Below, one piece after another: positions 1-9,016 of a stretch of DNA of 34,077 nt (position 1 is the first letter of the stretch; each line of letters begins with the position of its first letter). Under the pieces are notes generated by a model that saw only the letters and a program-made list of their open reading frames with translations, was not told where the DNA came from and made no database searches. The stretch lies in IMG/VR virus record IMGVR_UViG_3300009593_000061, positions 1 to 34,077 of that record, one strand, 5' to 3'. This DNA is from a virus. Position numbers and translations under genes: made by a program.

Positions 1-160
1 ACTTGTTGATGCTGAGTTCGCTAGTCGAACTGCGGAGCGAGAGAAAGCACTTTCTGGTCGCCAGAAACTAGCTGATCTCGGGTTAGACGAAGCAGAGATT
101 GATGCTTTGGTTGGGGCTGCACCTGAAGAGGTGCAACCAGTTCCAGAGCCAGCCGTATGA
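1..160 (+). CDS. C-terminal end of a small late protein (cut by window edge)
   Basis: An open frame enters from the left edge (codons start at base 2) and stops with TGA at 158-160. The visible 52 residues include KLADLGLDEAEIDALVG, a helical ending of a kind I recall from small phage proteins encoded next to tail fibre genes, and finish with a Pro/Val/Glu tail. No domain can be named. The stop overlaps the ATG of the next gene (ATGA), so the two are translationally coupled. The frame happens to match that of the tail fibre gene that runs off the right edge, but a direct join would delete nearly the whole S74 chaperone domain. I therefore take it as a separate downstream gene or the far end of the fibre gene. 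Confidence 0.6.
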   Translation, partial: LVDAEFASRTAEREKALSGRQKLADLGLDEAEIDALVGAAPEEVQPVPEPAV

Positions 161-309
161 GCGCTGACGTAGGTATCGAAGAAGTTATCGCTTCTTTAAG
201 TGAGCGTGGGAAGCTGGAATGGGAAATCGCTTTGATGCGAGTTCACATTGCCCAGCTCGAGGACGCTACTTGTACTTGTGATTGTTGTTGTGGGACGACT
301 GAGGAATAA
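157..309 (+). CDS. 50-residue protein with Cys-rich C-terminus
   Basis: An ATG overlapping the upstream stop (ATGA) opens a frame of 50 residues ending TAA. The first 35 residues look like a single amphipathic helix (SLSERGKLEWEIALMRVHIAQLE). The end carries CTCDCCCG, five cysteines in eight residues, followed by TTEE. The spacing suggests metal binding or disulphide formation, but no family is recognised. It sits between the fibre-associated end and the internal virion protein genes, so it may be a minor virion or assembly factor (inference). The tight coupling on the left and the Shine-Dalgarno of the next gene just after its stop support it as real despite its size. Confidence 0.6.
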   Translation: MSADVGIEEVIASLSERGKLEWEIALMRVHIAQLEDATCTCDCCCGTTEE

Positions 310-323
310 ATATAGGAGCTTAA

Positions 324-1352
324 ATGTCTTACTCTGTAATTGAGCCTTATATGACAAACCGTACTAAGGCAAAAAATAAGGTAAAGCCTGTGACGATGAC
401 GATGAGTAACCCTTCGCGTCAAAAAGCAATTACAGGGGCTGAACAACCTGACTTTCAATCGGAATACAACACTTGGAATACCCAAAAGAATATTGCTGAT
501 GGGTTACATAATGACAAAGTGGCTAAGGGCAATCAATCTTCAGCTGCTGCCAATGCGTTGAATCAAGGCATTGGCAATACTTTGGATAGTTTTGATCCTC
601 CGCAATCTTATTCCAATCTTCTTGCGGAGCAAAGAGATTGGTCTAATCAGTCTTCTCGTTATGCCGATTATCTCAATCAGGGTATTGCGGGGGCAACTAA
701 GAATCCTTTACAGTTTTTGTTGGACTCGAAGCAAAGAGATTGGTCTAACAAGTCTTCTGCTGCGGGTCAAAGTTTGAATGATGCGATTAATTCTTTGACG
801 GGTTCGCCAGCTCAGGCTTTGGCGACAGCTGCATCGAATATGGCTCCGAATAGTAATACTTCTAAGGAATTGGATTTGAATTCCAATTCGGGTGTTGTTC
901 AAGAGAACAATAATGTTCCTGAGTTTGTTCCGATAGGTGAGCTTCCAGGTACCAAATCGTTTGGTACTGGTGCAGCGTTTGATAAACGTTTACAGCTGAT
1001 GGATTTGCTGGCAAAGCTTGGGTTAATGGGTGAGCGCACTACTCAAGATTATGTGCGTGGCTTGGGTCGTATCGACAGGGCCGAAGATAAAGGTATTGCT
1101 GCGATAGACGATGCTATGCAGCGTAGGGGTATGACGAACAGTGGTGTTCGTGACACTGGTATGGGCGAATTCCTTGCCGAAGCGTTACGCAGTCGTGGTG
1201 ATTGGACGAACCAAACAAGCCGAAGGTTACAAGATTTGTTGCTCCAGCAAGGGTTGGGAGCAGAACAAGATACTCAGAGATTTGTCGATCGAGATGCTTT
1301 GAAGAGTTTCTTAAACTCTGTAGCAACTTCTGCGAATATTAGAGGAGTTTGA
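324..1352 (+). CDS. Putative internal virion protein with repeated RDWSN-type motif
   Basis: 342 residues, ATG preceded by a good Shine-Dalgarno (TAGGAGCT). No known domain is recognised. The protein is Gln/Asn/Ser-rich and carries a repeated motif: QRDWSNQSSRYADYLNQGI at about residue 103, QRDWSNKSSAAGQSLNDAI at about 137, a weaker copy GNQSSAAANALNQGI at about 69, and RGDWTNQTSRRLQDLLLQQG at about 291. The two best copies are also nearly identical in DNA. Residues 220-320 are helical and charged. It is followed after one base by the 511-residue gene and then the giant 1611-residue gene; in podoviruses a run of such proteins after the tail genes usually encodes ejected internal core proteins. 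That role is inferred from position only. Confidence 0.65.
   Translation: MSYSVIEPYMTNRTKAKNKVKPVTMTMSNPSRQKAITGAEQPDFQSEYNTWNTQKNIADGLHNDKVAKGNQSSAAANALNQGIGNTLDSFDPPQSYSNLLAEQRDWSNQSSRYADYLNQGIAGATKNPLQFLLDSKQRDWSNKSSAAGQSLNDAINSLTGSPAQALATAASNMAPNSNTSKELDLNSNSGVVQENNNVPEFVPIGELPGTKSFGTGAAFDKRLQLMDLLAKLGLMGERTTQDYVRGLGRIDRAEDKGIAAIDDAMQRRGMTNSGVRDTGMGEFLAEALRSRGDWTNQTSRRLQDLLLQQGLGAEQDTQRFVDRDALKSFLNSVATSANIRGV
629..748 (+). repeat. Two near-identical direct repeats inside the 342-residue gene
   Basis: GCAAAGAGATTGGTCTAA occurs at 629-646 and again at 731-748, 102 bp (34 codons) apart and in frame, with similar bases continuing after it. The repeat encodes the QRDWSN core of the protein motif. 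This suggests internal duplication of a 34-codon unit. Confidence 0.85.
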
Positions 1353-1353
1353 A

Positions 1354-2889
1354 GTGGGTGGCTTTCTTGGTGACTGGTGGGACGAGTGGTCAGGTGGTGT
1401 TGGTAAAGGTTTATCAACTAATCCTTTGACTGCTCCTTTGGTTGCGTTGGGGGAAGCTGCTCCTTACATAGGCAGATTCATTGGGGGCGAGTGGGCTCCT
1501 GAATCTTTGCATAGCACGAAGATGAAAGCTGATCGTGCCGAAGAAGATGCGCGTTTGCAAGATATTGCGAATGCCAGACAGTCAGCTATGTCTGGTGACG
1601 CTGAAAGAAATCTCAAAGGGTTGTCTTTCCAAGAAGGTTTACAAGCCCGCAATGCTCGTGCATCTGAAGCTGAAATGCTTCGGATGCTCGAACGGCAAGC
1701 TATGGATCGAAATCAGCCTGGTTGGGCTCCTTGGGAGGCTCCTGGCTATGTAGCTGGTGGTGGTCCTCCAACGAATCAGCCAATGGATGCTTCTATTCTT
1801 GATTGGGCTGCCCGTATGGGTATCTCTGATGAGATAGCTGCGTTGACTGGGGAAACTGTTCCTTGGGAAACTGGTTCTCAAGGAACTGGCTCTGCCGATA
1901 CTGGTGGCGGTTACGATCCGATGGGCACTATCAATGCTTGGGCGGAGGATCGTAGGGGCGATTATAAAAATAAGTTTGATAGAAGCAATAAATTTTGGCA
2001 GGACGAGCAGACGCGTCGAGGCAATGAAATTGTTGCCGATATGGAGACTTGGAAAGGTCAGCATGCTCGTTCCAACGCTGACCGTTTGGCAATGGAAGCG
2101 TTTTATGCGGCGCAGCATGAAAAGTCTGTTGGCGGCATGCAGTCGTTGTACGCCGATCAGGTTCGTGCCGCTGAAGCTAAAGCTACTGAACTTGGGTTGA
2201 ATCCTGATGCTTGGATTGACGCTGTTGGCGCTACTGAGGCTGCGTTCTTGCAGGGAACGTTTGATACGGGAGTTAATTTTGCTAATAGGTTGTCTGTTAT
2301 AGGGCAATTGGCGTGGGACAAAGTGGGTTCAGATGCTTTGCAGGGCGCTAACGCTGAGGTCCGTCGGTTAAATGCGGAGACAGCGAAAGCTATGTTCGAT
2401 GCTCAGGATCAGTATGAAGATTCGTTGATGGCTATCGAAGATGCTGTTCTGCAACGTCAGATCAGTGTCGAAGATGCTGCTGCGGCAGAGTCGAAAGCTC
2501 GGGCGCAAGCAACGCAGACAGCGCAGCTTGCTGATGCGTTAGGTCAAGAATTGTATGGTCTGTCACCTGGAATGGGTGAAGCTGCGTCTTTGGCGGGGAT
2601 TTTGGAGACAGTGTTAGGTGATGCTATGGATGTAGCGTCGAGTGCTGGGGATCAGCCTTTGGTTCCTTACACTGATGAAACGATTGGCCAAACACTGAAT
2701 TTGACTGTTGACCAGTTGTTGAAACGGTTGGGGCAAATTGACGATAAGCAACAACCTCCTCAGCTGTTTGATATTGGAGCTGAGTCTGCTTCCGAACTAG
2801 GGGTTGAACAATTCTTATCAATGGAACAGATCGAAGCGTTGTCAAAGATTGCAACTATCTTAAATAAAAACGCCATGCCTCGAGGTTAA
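1354..2889 (+). CDS. Putative internal virion protein, 511 residues
   Basis: The gene starts with GTG at 1354 behind AGAGGAG, one base after the previous stop. The first 50 residues are Gly/Trp-rich and hydrophobic (GDWWDEWSGG, then APYIGRFIGG), followed by long charged Ala/Glu/Gln helices at about residues 60-120 and 205-400, likely coiled coil. A Gly/Pro/Thr-rich stretch at about residues 140-190 separates them. No enzymatic motif is visible. Such a hydrophobic N-terminus with helical rods fits an ejection or internal core protein, as does its place between two other large late proteins, but this is inference. A minor capsid protein is the main alternative. Confidence 0.65.
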   Translation: MGGFLGDWWDEWSGGVGKGLSTNPLTAPLVALGEAAPYIGRFIGGEWAPESLHSTKMKADRAEEDARLQDIANARQSAMSGDAERNLKGLSFQEGLQARNARASEAEMLRMLERQAMDRNQPGWAPWEAPGYVAGGGPPTNQPMDASILDWAARMGISDEIAALTGETVPWETGSQGTGSADTGGGYDPMGTINAWAEDRRGDYKNKFDRSNKFWQDEQTRRGNEIVADMETWKGQHARSNADRLAMEAFYAAQHEKSVGGMQSLYADQVRAAEAKATELGLNPDAWIDAVGATEAAFLQGTFDTGVNFANRLSVIGQLAWDKVGSDALQGANAEVRRLNAETAKAMFDAQDQYEDSLMAIEDAVLQRQISVEDAAAAESKARAQATQTAQLADALGQELYGLSPGMGEAASLAGILETVLGDAMDVASSAGDQPLVPYTDETIGQTLNLTVDQLLKRLGQIDDKQQPPQLFDIGAESASELGVEQFLSMEQIEALSKIATILNKNAMPRG

Positions 2890-2893
2890 ATTT

Positions 2894-5800
2894 ATGGCTA
2901 ATTTAGGGTTTAACCCTTCTCAAGGGCAGTTCACTAAACGCCGTAAACCTAGAACGCATGATTTTGTTATTGAAGGACTCGTAAATCAGAAAGAGCCTTT
3001 GATACTTCCTTTGGGAGATCTTGCTGCTTCGCCTTCTCAAGCTGGTGAGGATAAGAATGGGTTTGATGTTCCTATCCTCGGGGATGTCTTGCGGCTTATT
3101 GATAAGCCTCGTGCTGGGATTGTTTCTGGCATTAAAGAAATAGGCGACATATTTGATTCCGATAACAGTTTCTCCGTAGGGGAATGGTGGAATCAGACGA
3201 ACGACAACATCATGATGGGCGAAGTCCTTCGTGATTGGGATGTTGATCTTCCAGGTCCTTTAGATTTTGTTGTGGGTTTGGGTTTAGACATTGCTCTTGA
3301 TCCTTTGACTTATATGGCTGGAGCTGGCCTTGCGGCTCGCGCTGCCAAAGCTGACGATGTTGTGAAAGCTTTGCAGGGTGCTGCTAAGGCAACGACGAAT
3401 GCTTCTAAAGCTGCGGAGCTTACAGCTGCCGCTGACAGGGTCAGGAAGACAAGGTCAGTGTTGTCAGCTGGGGATAGCTTGGCTGATATTGGGATTTCTC
3501 CTGGGATGCGTTTTACGATTCCTGGCACAGGGAAGTTGGGTCGTAGAATCATTGAACGTCCTTTGCGTCGTCTTGCTCCTAACTCGAAGGTTGGGAAGTG
3601 GCTTGATGCGAAGCGTGTGGAACAGTTAGCTCAGGTGAATGTTGGCCCTGGGGGTAGTTATCGTTGGATTAAGGGTGAACGTCTTTTTGATTTGAATAAC
3701 CCTAAGGCTCGGAAGTTGATTGCGGGTCGTTTGGCTCAGTTAAGGAAGATGAATAAGCAGGCTGCGAAGATTCCTTCTGGCAGTCCGTCTACTCGAGCGG
3801 CTCAGGTGGCGGCGGGTATGGCAGTGGAAATTCCTTTGTTGCGGATTCCTGGGTTGGGGAAGGCTGCTTCTGTGGCTTTTGTTGCTTCTTTGCCTGGGAA
3901 GATGATGGGGGCTGCGGCTAAGACGAAGGTTGGGCAAAGTTTGGGAGATATTTTGTCGAGCCGTTCGCAGATCAATCGGATGATTAGATCCGATGATCCT
4001 GCTGCAGTTGAGGCTGGATTGTATTTGTCTCGTATTACTAATCAAGCAACTGTTAAAAGCATGCGTTGGGAGAATCAGCGCATGATGGGGTTACGTTCTC
4101 TTTCTAAAAAGGCTTCTAAAGAGGGCATCGATTTTGATGTGTTGATGAGAGCTGCGGAAGAGCCCGCTGATACTGCTTTCCTTGGGGCTATTGATCCGAG
4201 GTTTGTTGATGATGAGGCTTGGGCTGCGGTTCATGCTGATGCTCAGAAGTGGTGGCAGGACGCTGGGGAAGCTTTCAACACGGAGTTGTCGTTGTCTCAG
4301 CTTCCTTTGATTAAGGATGAGTATTACGTTGCCCGATATTTGAATGCTGAGGGTTCTCGTTATGTGAACTCTACAGATGATGTGTTCGACTTTGCGGGGG
4401 CTGAGGGGCTTGCTGGTAGTTCTCTGAAGGCACGGAAGTATGCGACTCCTGCTGGGATGCGGCGGTTGAGGGAGACAGGGGAAATAACTGATCGAAATAT
4501 TGTTGATTCTTTGGGTTTGCAGCAAGGCGATAACATCGATGAAGCGTTTGAGGTTGCGTTGGATGAAGGCGTGGAGATCACGTTAGATAACGGCAGAAAA
4601 GTTTCTAATCGCTATTTTGGTGGTCCTTTGCGTAACGTTGAAGAAGGTGGAAGTGTCCTTACCCAAATGGAAAATATGGGTAAGGAAGCTATGGGGGACG
4701 ATGGGTGGAAAGCTTTCTTTAGTGACGACGCTCGAGCTGGCATAGCTCGTTATATGGGGACGATGACGAAACATATTCGTTCTCAAGCTGTTGTTGACGG
4801 GATGCGTGACGCTGGTGTTGTCATCCAGGGTGTTAATGGTCGCATTCAGCGTCGAATGGGTGAGGGTGTTTGGGATACGATTCATCGGGCTCAACGAGCC
4901 CAGCAACGTACTGGGGACAAGCTTGACGATGCTCGTCGGCAAGCTACTCGTTATGCGGCAGATGTTGAGAATTATACGAAAACTCCTGCCGAGTTTGGTT
5001 TGAGGGGTTCTGCTGCTGAGATGACTGAGCAGTTAGGGGAGACTGATTTTCCGAGATTGCAAACTGGGGGTGGGACTGTTAAGTCTCAGGTTTCTCGTCA
5101 GGTTGAAGAAGCTGGCGTTATAGAACAGATGTCGGAAATACAAGGAGCAGTGGATGATGTTGCGGAAGCTGTTGCGGCTTTGGAAACAGGTAATGCTGCG
5201 AATCTGAGTGCAGCTGCGAGAGAGTTGTTGAAGGGTATGGAGTTGAAGACTCCTACTCCTGCGTTGAAGAAAGCGTTAAAGAATCGTGAGGCTGCCACTT
5301 CTGCTTTGGAAGAGGCTTCCGAACGGGTTCATGTTTTAGGTTCTGAGATTAGTGATGTTCGTCGTTTGCAGGCGACGTTGAAAGCAGTTATTGCTCAGTC
5401 AGGTGATCCTGCGGTGTTTGGTGATGTGCAAGCAGCGTTGAATTCCCTCGATGAGCAGTTACGCATGTTGGAAGAGGGGTTGAGGGAAACCAATCAACGT
5501 CTTGTTCGCAACGTATTAGATAATGATCCGACTGCACAAGCCGCTGAAGCTTTAGCTCAACTTGCAGATGTCCACACTGTTGAGCAGTTGGATATGTTTG
5601 GTGTGCAGTGGAAAGAGCTTTTGGATAGCGATCCATTGTTCCGTCATTACATTGACGAAGTTGGAAAGTTGAAGCGTCTTGAGTTGGAAGTTGGGTACGC
5701 TGCAAAAACTAAGATCAGTCAGTTTATGGATGCTGCGGGTGAGGTAACTCCGAAGATTAGAGCCGAGTTTGATGCGAAACTCGCTGAGTTGGCTGCCAAG

Positions 5801-7729
5801 CGTGCGGCGATGGAAGAGCAGATAGCTAAAGGTCTTGGTTCGCCAAACGCTATCAACAAGTCTAAGGCTCGATTGAAGTATGAGGAGCTTTTGGAACAGG
5901 AAGCTCTTCTGAAAGCCCAGCTTGAGCAGCTGGAAAGCGATCAGTTGTTGCCTTTGCAAGCTGAGATTCAGTCAAAGCTTGGAACTATCACAGCAAAGCA
6001 AACTGCTACTGCTCAAGAAATCATGGAATTGCAGTTCGATATCATTGAGCAGCAACGAATCATTCTTGAGGGGATGGCAGACATTGATGCCATTGTTGCA
6101 CCTGGCGGTTTAGCCCGAGGCTTGGAAGCTTCGGAAACGCAGCTCGATGCGATTAACTTGTTGAACGCTGATCGCAGTTCACGAGGTTTGAAGTCAGTTG
6201 GTTTCTACTTCGATGATGCTGTCAACGATTATTTGTTGAACATGACTGAGTTAGGGCGATCTTTGAATCGACCCAACATCAGTAGCAAAACTAGAAACCT
6301 GTTGAGCGGTTTGTCACTTCCAGGTTCTGTTGATAACGAGTCGTTGGAGTTATTTATTGATGCCATGCAGGCAGCAGCAAAAACTCAAGATGTTCAAGCG
6401 ATGCGGCTGTTTGGCCGCAAGTACGCAAGCTTTGTGAACTGGTGGAAAGCTCAAGCTGTTAGCACACCTGGTTTCATTTTAAGAAATATGTACGGTGGCA
6501 TGTGGGTTAACAACCAAATCAACGGCGTCCCCATGTCTTACCATCGAAGAGTTAGTGAGATCCGTCGTCAGGTCCGCAAGGTTGCTGACGAACGGAGCAT
6601 TGACGAAGTCGCTGCGCTAGATGAAATCATTAATTCAGGAAAATCTATGAAGCTGAGAGGTTTGAAAGAATCTGTCAGTAATCACGAGATGAGAATGTTT
6701 AAGGAATGGTTTGAGGCTGGTTTGGGCGAGGGTGGGCAAGCTGCGTCCGAAGTTGCTTCTGCAGTGGACTCCGCTGGGTTTGGGTCAGGTCGCGGTTTCC
6801 GTGGCCGCACGGTTGGGGGGTCTTGGAATCCCCTTCGAGCAGAGTTTAAGCCATTTGCGTTTGTGCGTTCTGTGAACACGGACGCTGAGTTTATGATGCG
6901 TGGTGCTTTGGCTCACCATGCAATGATGACTGGTTCAAGTCTTGATGATGCTTGGTTCAAGGTCAGGAAATATCATTTCGATTATTCAGACTTAACTAAA
7001 GGTGATGTCGCAATCAAGCAGTTTGTGCCGTTCTGGACTTGGCAGAAAAACATTCTGCCTGTGCTCGTTGAATCTATCGGCAAGAACCCTGCTGCTTGGA
7101 ATCGGATTAGTCAAGTTAAAGGTGAAATGGAAATACACTCTCCAGTGGAGGGGCTCGTCCCTGATTACTTTGGAGAGAACATGGGCGTTCGGTTGCCATT
7201 CACGTCGGGTGGCTATCGAATGTATGCGCTTCCTGATCTTCCGTTTAAGGATTTGTCTAAGTATTTGAAAGATTTCCCTAGCGCTACTGTTCCTCCTCGA
7301 GCGGTGGTAGAGAACGTTATGCCGTTCTATAAGTTGCCTATTGAGATGTGGGCGTTGAAGAAAACATTTGCGGATATCAAGATGACAGGGAGATACGGAG
7401 AGGTTCCAGCGACCTGGAATTTTGCTATGCCTGTTTTGGGTTCTTTGGGTTTAGCTAAAAAGAATTCCAAAGGTCAGTGGGCGATGAAAGATACTTACGC
7501 TTATGCGGTTGAACAGTTTATGCCTGTGTTGGGTAGATCTCGGAGGGTGTTGCCTTCAGAAAAAGATAAACAGGATCGTTGGTTGACGACGTTCTTCTCA
7601 ACGTTCCTAGGGCTTGGGTTGCGAACTAATGATCCTGCTTCTCAAAGAAGCAAGTTGTATCAGATGCGAGAAGAGTTCTCTAAAGACATTCAGGACTTTA
7701 GAGACATCGAAGGCGTGGGATCGGAGTAA
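2894..7729 (+). CDS. Giant internal virion / DNA-ejection protein, 1611 residues
   Basis: The largest gene in the window, ATG 4 bases after the previous stop and with only a weak ribosome site, so possibly coupled. The N-terminal part holds DVDLPGPLDFVVGLGLDIAL and DPLTYMAGAG, followed by an Ala-rich hydrophobic stretch at about residues 305-340. A very long Glu/Gln/Lys/Ala helical coiled-coil section spans about residues 655-1070. A more globular C-terminal part contains TPGFILRNMYGGMWVNNQ (about 1190) and FVPFWTWQKNILPVLVE (about 1376), motifs I associate with large structural proteins of podovirus-like phages. No lysozyme or transglycosylase catalytic motif was found. By size, coils and place it most likely forms the internal core that is ejected into the cell. 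It could alternatively be described as tape-measure-like. Confidence 0.75.
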   Translation: MANLGFNPSQGQFTKRRKPRTHDFVIEGLVNQKEPLILPLGDLAASPSQAGEDKNGFDVPILGDVLRLIDKPRAGIVSGIKEIGDIFDSDNSFSVGEWWNQTNDNIMMGEVLRDWDVDLPGPLDFVVGLGLDIALDPLTYMAGAGLAARAAKADDVVKALQGAAKATTNASKAAELTAAADRVRKTRSVLSAGDSLADIGISPGMRFTIPGTGKLGRRIIERPLRRLAPNSKVGKWLDAKRVEQLAQVNVGPGGSYRWIKGERLFDLNNPKARKLIAGRLAQLRKMNKQAAKIPSGSPSTRAAQVAAGMAVEIPLLRIPGLGKAASVAFVASLPGKMMGAAAKTKVGQSLGDILSSRSQINRMIRSDDPAAVEAGLYLSRITNQATVKSMRWENQRMMGLRSLSKKASKEGIDFDVLMRAAEEPADTAFLGAIDPRFVDDEAWAAVHADAQKWWQDAGEAFNTELSLSQLPLIKDEYYVARYLNAEGSRYVNSTDDVFDFAGAEGLAGSSLKARKYATPAGMRRLRETGEITDRNIVDSLGLQQGDNIDEAFEVALDEGVEITLDNGRKVSNRYFGGPLRNVEEGGSVLTQMENMGKEAMGDDGWKAFFSDDARAGIARYMGTMTKHIRSQAVVDGMRDAGVVIQGVNGRIQRRMGEGVWDTIHRAQRAQQRTGDKLDDARRQATRYAADVENYTKTPAEFGLRGSAAEMTEQLGETDFPRLQTGGGTVKSQVSRQVEEAGVIEQMSEIQGAVDDVAEAVAALETGNAANLSAAARELLKGMELKTPTPALKKALKNREAATSALEEASERVHVLGSEISDVRRLQATLKAVIAQSGDPAVFGDVQAALNSLDEQLRMLEEGLRETNQRLVRNVLDNDPTAQAAEALAQLADVHTVEQLDMFGVQWKELLDSDPLFRHYIDEVGKLKRLELEVGYAAKTKISQFMDAAGEVTPKIRAEFDAKLAELAAKRAAMEEQIAKGLGSPNAINKSKARLKYEELLEQEALLKAQLEQLESDQLLPLQAEIQSKLGTITAKQTATAQEIMELQFDIIEQQRIILEGMADIDAIVAPGGLARGLEASETQLDAINLLNADRSSRGLKSVGFYFDDAVNDYLLNMTELGRSLNRPNISSKTRNLLSGLSLPGSVDNESLELFIDAMQAAAKTQDVQAMRLFGRKYASFVNWWKAQAVSTPGFILRNMYGGMWVNNQINGVPMSYHRRVSEIRRQVRKVADERSIDEVAALDEIINSGKSMKLRGLKESVSNHEMRMFKEWFEAGLGEGGQAASEVASAVDSAGFGSGRGFRGRTVGGSWNPLRAEFKPFAFVRSVNTDAEFMMRGALAHHAMMTGSSLDDAWFKVRKYHFDYSDLTKGDVAIKQFVPFWTWQKNILPVLVESIGKNPAAWNRISQVKGEMEIHSPVEGLVPDYFGENMGVRLPFTSGGYRMYALPDLPFKDLSKYLKDFPSATVPPRAVVENVMPFYKLPIEMWALKKTFADIKMTGRYGEVPATWNFAMPVLGSLGLAKKNSKGQWAMKDTYAYAVEQFMPVLGRSRRVLPSEKDKQDRWLTTFFSTFLGLGLRTNDPASQRSKLYQMREEFSKDIQDFRDIEGVGSE

Positions 7730-7738
7730 GGTTTGTAT

Positions 7739-8509
7739 ATGTCTCCTACAATTATTTCTAGAGCTGGGTGGGAAGCACGGCCGCCGAAAAGAAAACTGAC
7801 GCCTTTGAAGAAGTGGCGTGTTGTCGGCATTGTCTTGCATCACAGTGGTGTAAAGAACGCCCCTAAGGGCGTGACAGCTGTTAAAGCGTATGAGCGTTTC
7901 CACATGGATTCTCGAGGTTGGAATGCTATTGCTTACAACTGGTTAGTTGACGAAGAGGGAGTTATCTATGCGGGGAGAGGTCCTAGTGTCGTTTCTGGTG
8001 CTACTAAGGGTTGGAATTCTCGTACTGAGTCGATTTGTTTCACGGGCTGGGGGGATGTAGAGGTCCCTGAAGCTGCTTTGAAGTCTATTAAGTGGCTTAT
8101 TGCTGATATTCAGCATCGTTATGACAACAAATTGTGGGTTAAAGGGCATCGAGATGTGGGCAATTCTACTTGTCCAGGGAACTGGTTGTATAGCTGGTTG
8201 AAGTCTGGAATGCCTGAGAGAGTTGAAGATCCAGCTAAAGTTGACTGGGACGGCGTGAGCGCTCATCTGGAGGGCTTAAAGAACGTCGTCCTAGCTAGCC
8301 CCCTTTCGAAGCGTAAGAGGAGCCGTGGGGAGGCCGTGAGGGCCGTTCAGCAAAGATTAAAAGATCTTGGCTTTGAGCCTGGGGGGATAGACGGTATCTA
8401 CGGGTATAACACTAAAAGAGCGGTGAAATTATTCCAGGTTAGGTACGCTTCGTTTCTCAAAGTTGATGGCATAGTTGGTGGCAATACATGGGATGTGTTG
8501 TTTAGCTAG
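7739..8509 (+). CDS. Endolysin: N-acetylmuramoyl-L-alanine amidase with peptidoglycan-binding domain
   Basis: Cleaves the amide bond between N-acetylmuramic acid and the stem peptide at lysis. The N-terminal Amidase_2/PGRP domain shows the zinc ligand and catalytic pattern: GIVLHHSG (His), AYNWLVDEEGVIYAGRG, then KGHRDVGNSTCPGNW with the second zinc His and the family Cys. The C-terminal PG_binding_1 domain begins at RGEAVRAVQQRLKDLGF and includes GIDGIYGYNTKRAVKLFQ and the VDGIVGGNTW ending. A basic linker (SKRKRSRGE) joins them. There is no signal peptide, so a holin is expected. A TTG lies upstream at 7733, but ATG at 7739 with AAGG seven bases before it is the better start. The holin-like gene lies 0.3 kb downstream. 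Confidence 0.93.
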   Translation: MSPTIISRAGWEARPPKRKLTPLKKWRVVGIVLHHSGVKNAPKGVTAVKAYERFHMDSRGWNAIAYNWLVDEEGVIYAGRGPSVVSGATKGWNSRTESICFTGWGDVEVPEAALKSIKWLIADIQHRYDNKLWVKGHRDVGNSTCPGNWLYSWLKSGMPERVEDPAKVDWDGVSAHLEGLKNVVLASPLSKRKRSRGEAVRAVQQRLKDLGFEPGGIDGIYGYNTKRAVKLFQVRYASFLKVDGIVGGNTWDVLFS

Positions 8510-8545
8510 CTGGGCCACGGATAGCTCTCTATAGGAGGTACCAGA

Positions 8546-8731
8546 ATGGCTAAAGGAAAAGGGTACGGGTCGTTTGGCGACACTTTCGGCAATGCAGATG
8601 AACAACCATACGATTCATCGTCGGTTGACAATATGGCTGACATGGCTGCTAAAGCAAAAAGTGATGCTGCTTATTTGCGATCCTCTCCACTTGGCAATCA
8701 GGCGCATGGTGGACGACCGCTCGGTAAATGA
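8546..8731 (+). CDS. Small hydrophilic late protein, 61 residues
   Basis: Starts at ATG 8546 behind a strong Shine-Dalgarno (TAGGAGGTACCAG). The product is rich in Gly, Ser, Asp, Ala and Lys (MAKGKGYGSFGDTFGNADEQ at its start) and is probably disordered. No family is recognised. Its stop overlaps the start of an even smaller gene (ATGA). The position between endolysin and holin-like gene and the strong ribosome site suggest high late expression, perhaps as a minor virion component. Confidence 0.6.
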   Translation: MAKGKGYGSFGDTFGNADEQPYDSSSVDNMADMAAKAKSDAAYLRSSPLGNQAHGGRPLGK

Positions 8732-8808
8732 AAAAACCACCCAAGAAAGCGGCATATTCAAAACCAAAGAAAAGCCGTAAACGTGCGCGACGGCCAGTTA
8801 AGTACTAG
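8728..8808 (+). CDS. Very basic 26-residue peptide
   Basis: ATG at 8728 overlaps the previous stop as ATGA and the frame ends with TAG at 8806-8808. The product starts MKKPPKKAAYSKPKKSRKRA and ends RRPVKY. About half the residues are Lys or Arg and there is no acidic residue. Such a peptide could bind DNA or RNA inside the capsid, but no function is known. It is supported by coupling to the gene before it and by filling the gap to the next start. Confidence 0.45.
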   Translation: MKKPPKKAAYSKPKKSRKRARRPVKY

Positions 8809-8819
8809 AAAGGCAAGAA

Positions 8820-9014
8820 GTGACTGAAGGAACAGTTAAAACAAAATTCTCTTGGTCAGACTGGATTGAAAGATCCGTCTGGACAGGCGTTGAAGCAGCT
8901 CTAGCTGTAGTGGTTGTTACTGATGTGTCAAGTCTTAAAGCGGCAGCTACAGCGTTTGCTGCAGCTGCTATTGCTGCTCTCAAGACGTTAGCGAAGGCGC
9001 GTCTTGGCAGGTAG
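8820..9014 (+). CDS. Holin-like small membrane protein
   Basis: 64 residues from GTG at 8820 with AAAGGCAAGAA upstream. After a polar N-terminus (SWSDWIERSVW) there are two short hydrophobic segments, GVEAALAVVVVTDV (about residues 23-36) and AAATAFAAAAIAALKTL (about 41-57), and a basic tail KARLGR. Size, two hydrophobic helices, basic end and location right after the endolysin fit a class II-type holin, which would open the inner membrane to the leaderless amidase. Segments are Ala-rich, so a membrane-associated non-holin remains possible. Confidence 0.65.
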   Translation: MTEGTVKTKFSWSDWIERSVWTGVEAALAVVVVTDVSSLKAAATAFAAAAIAALKTLAKARLGR

Positions 9015-9016
9015 CC

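Noticed and set aside
1639-2307. 222-residue open frame on the minus strand
   Set aside because: Lies wholly opposite the 511-residue late gene, has no ribosome site and a Ser/Arg/Ile composition typical of an antisense shadow.
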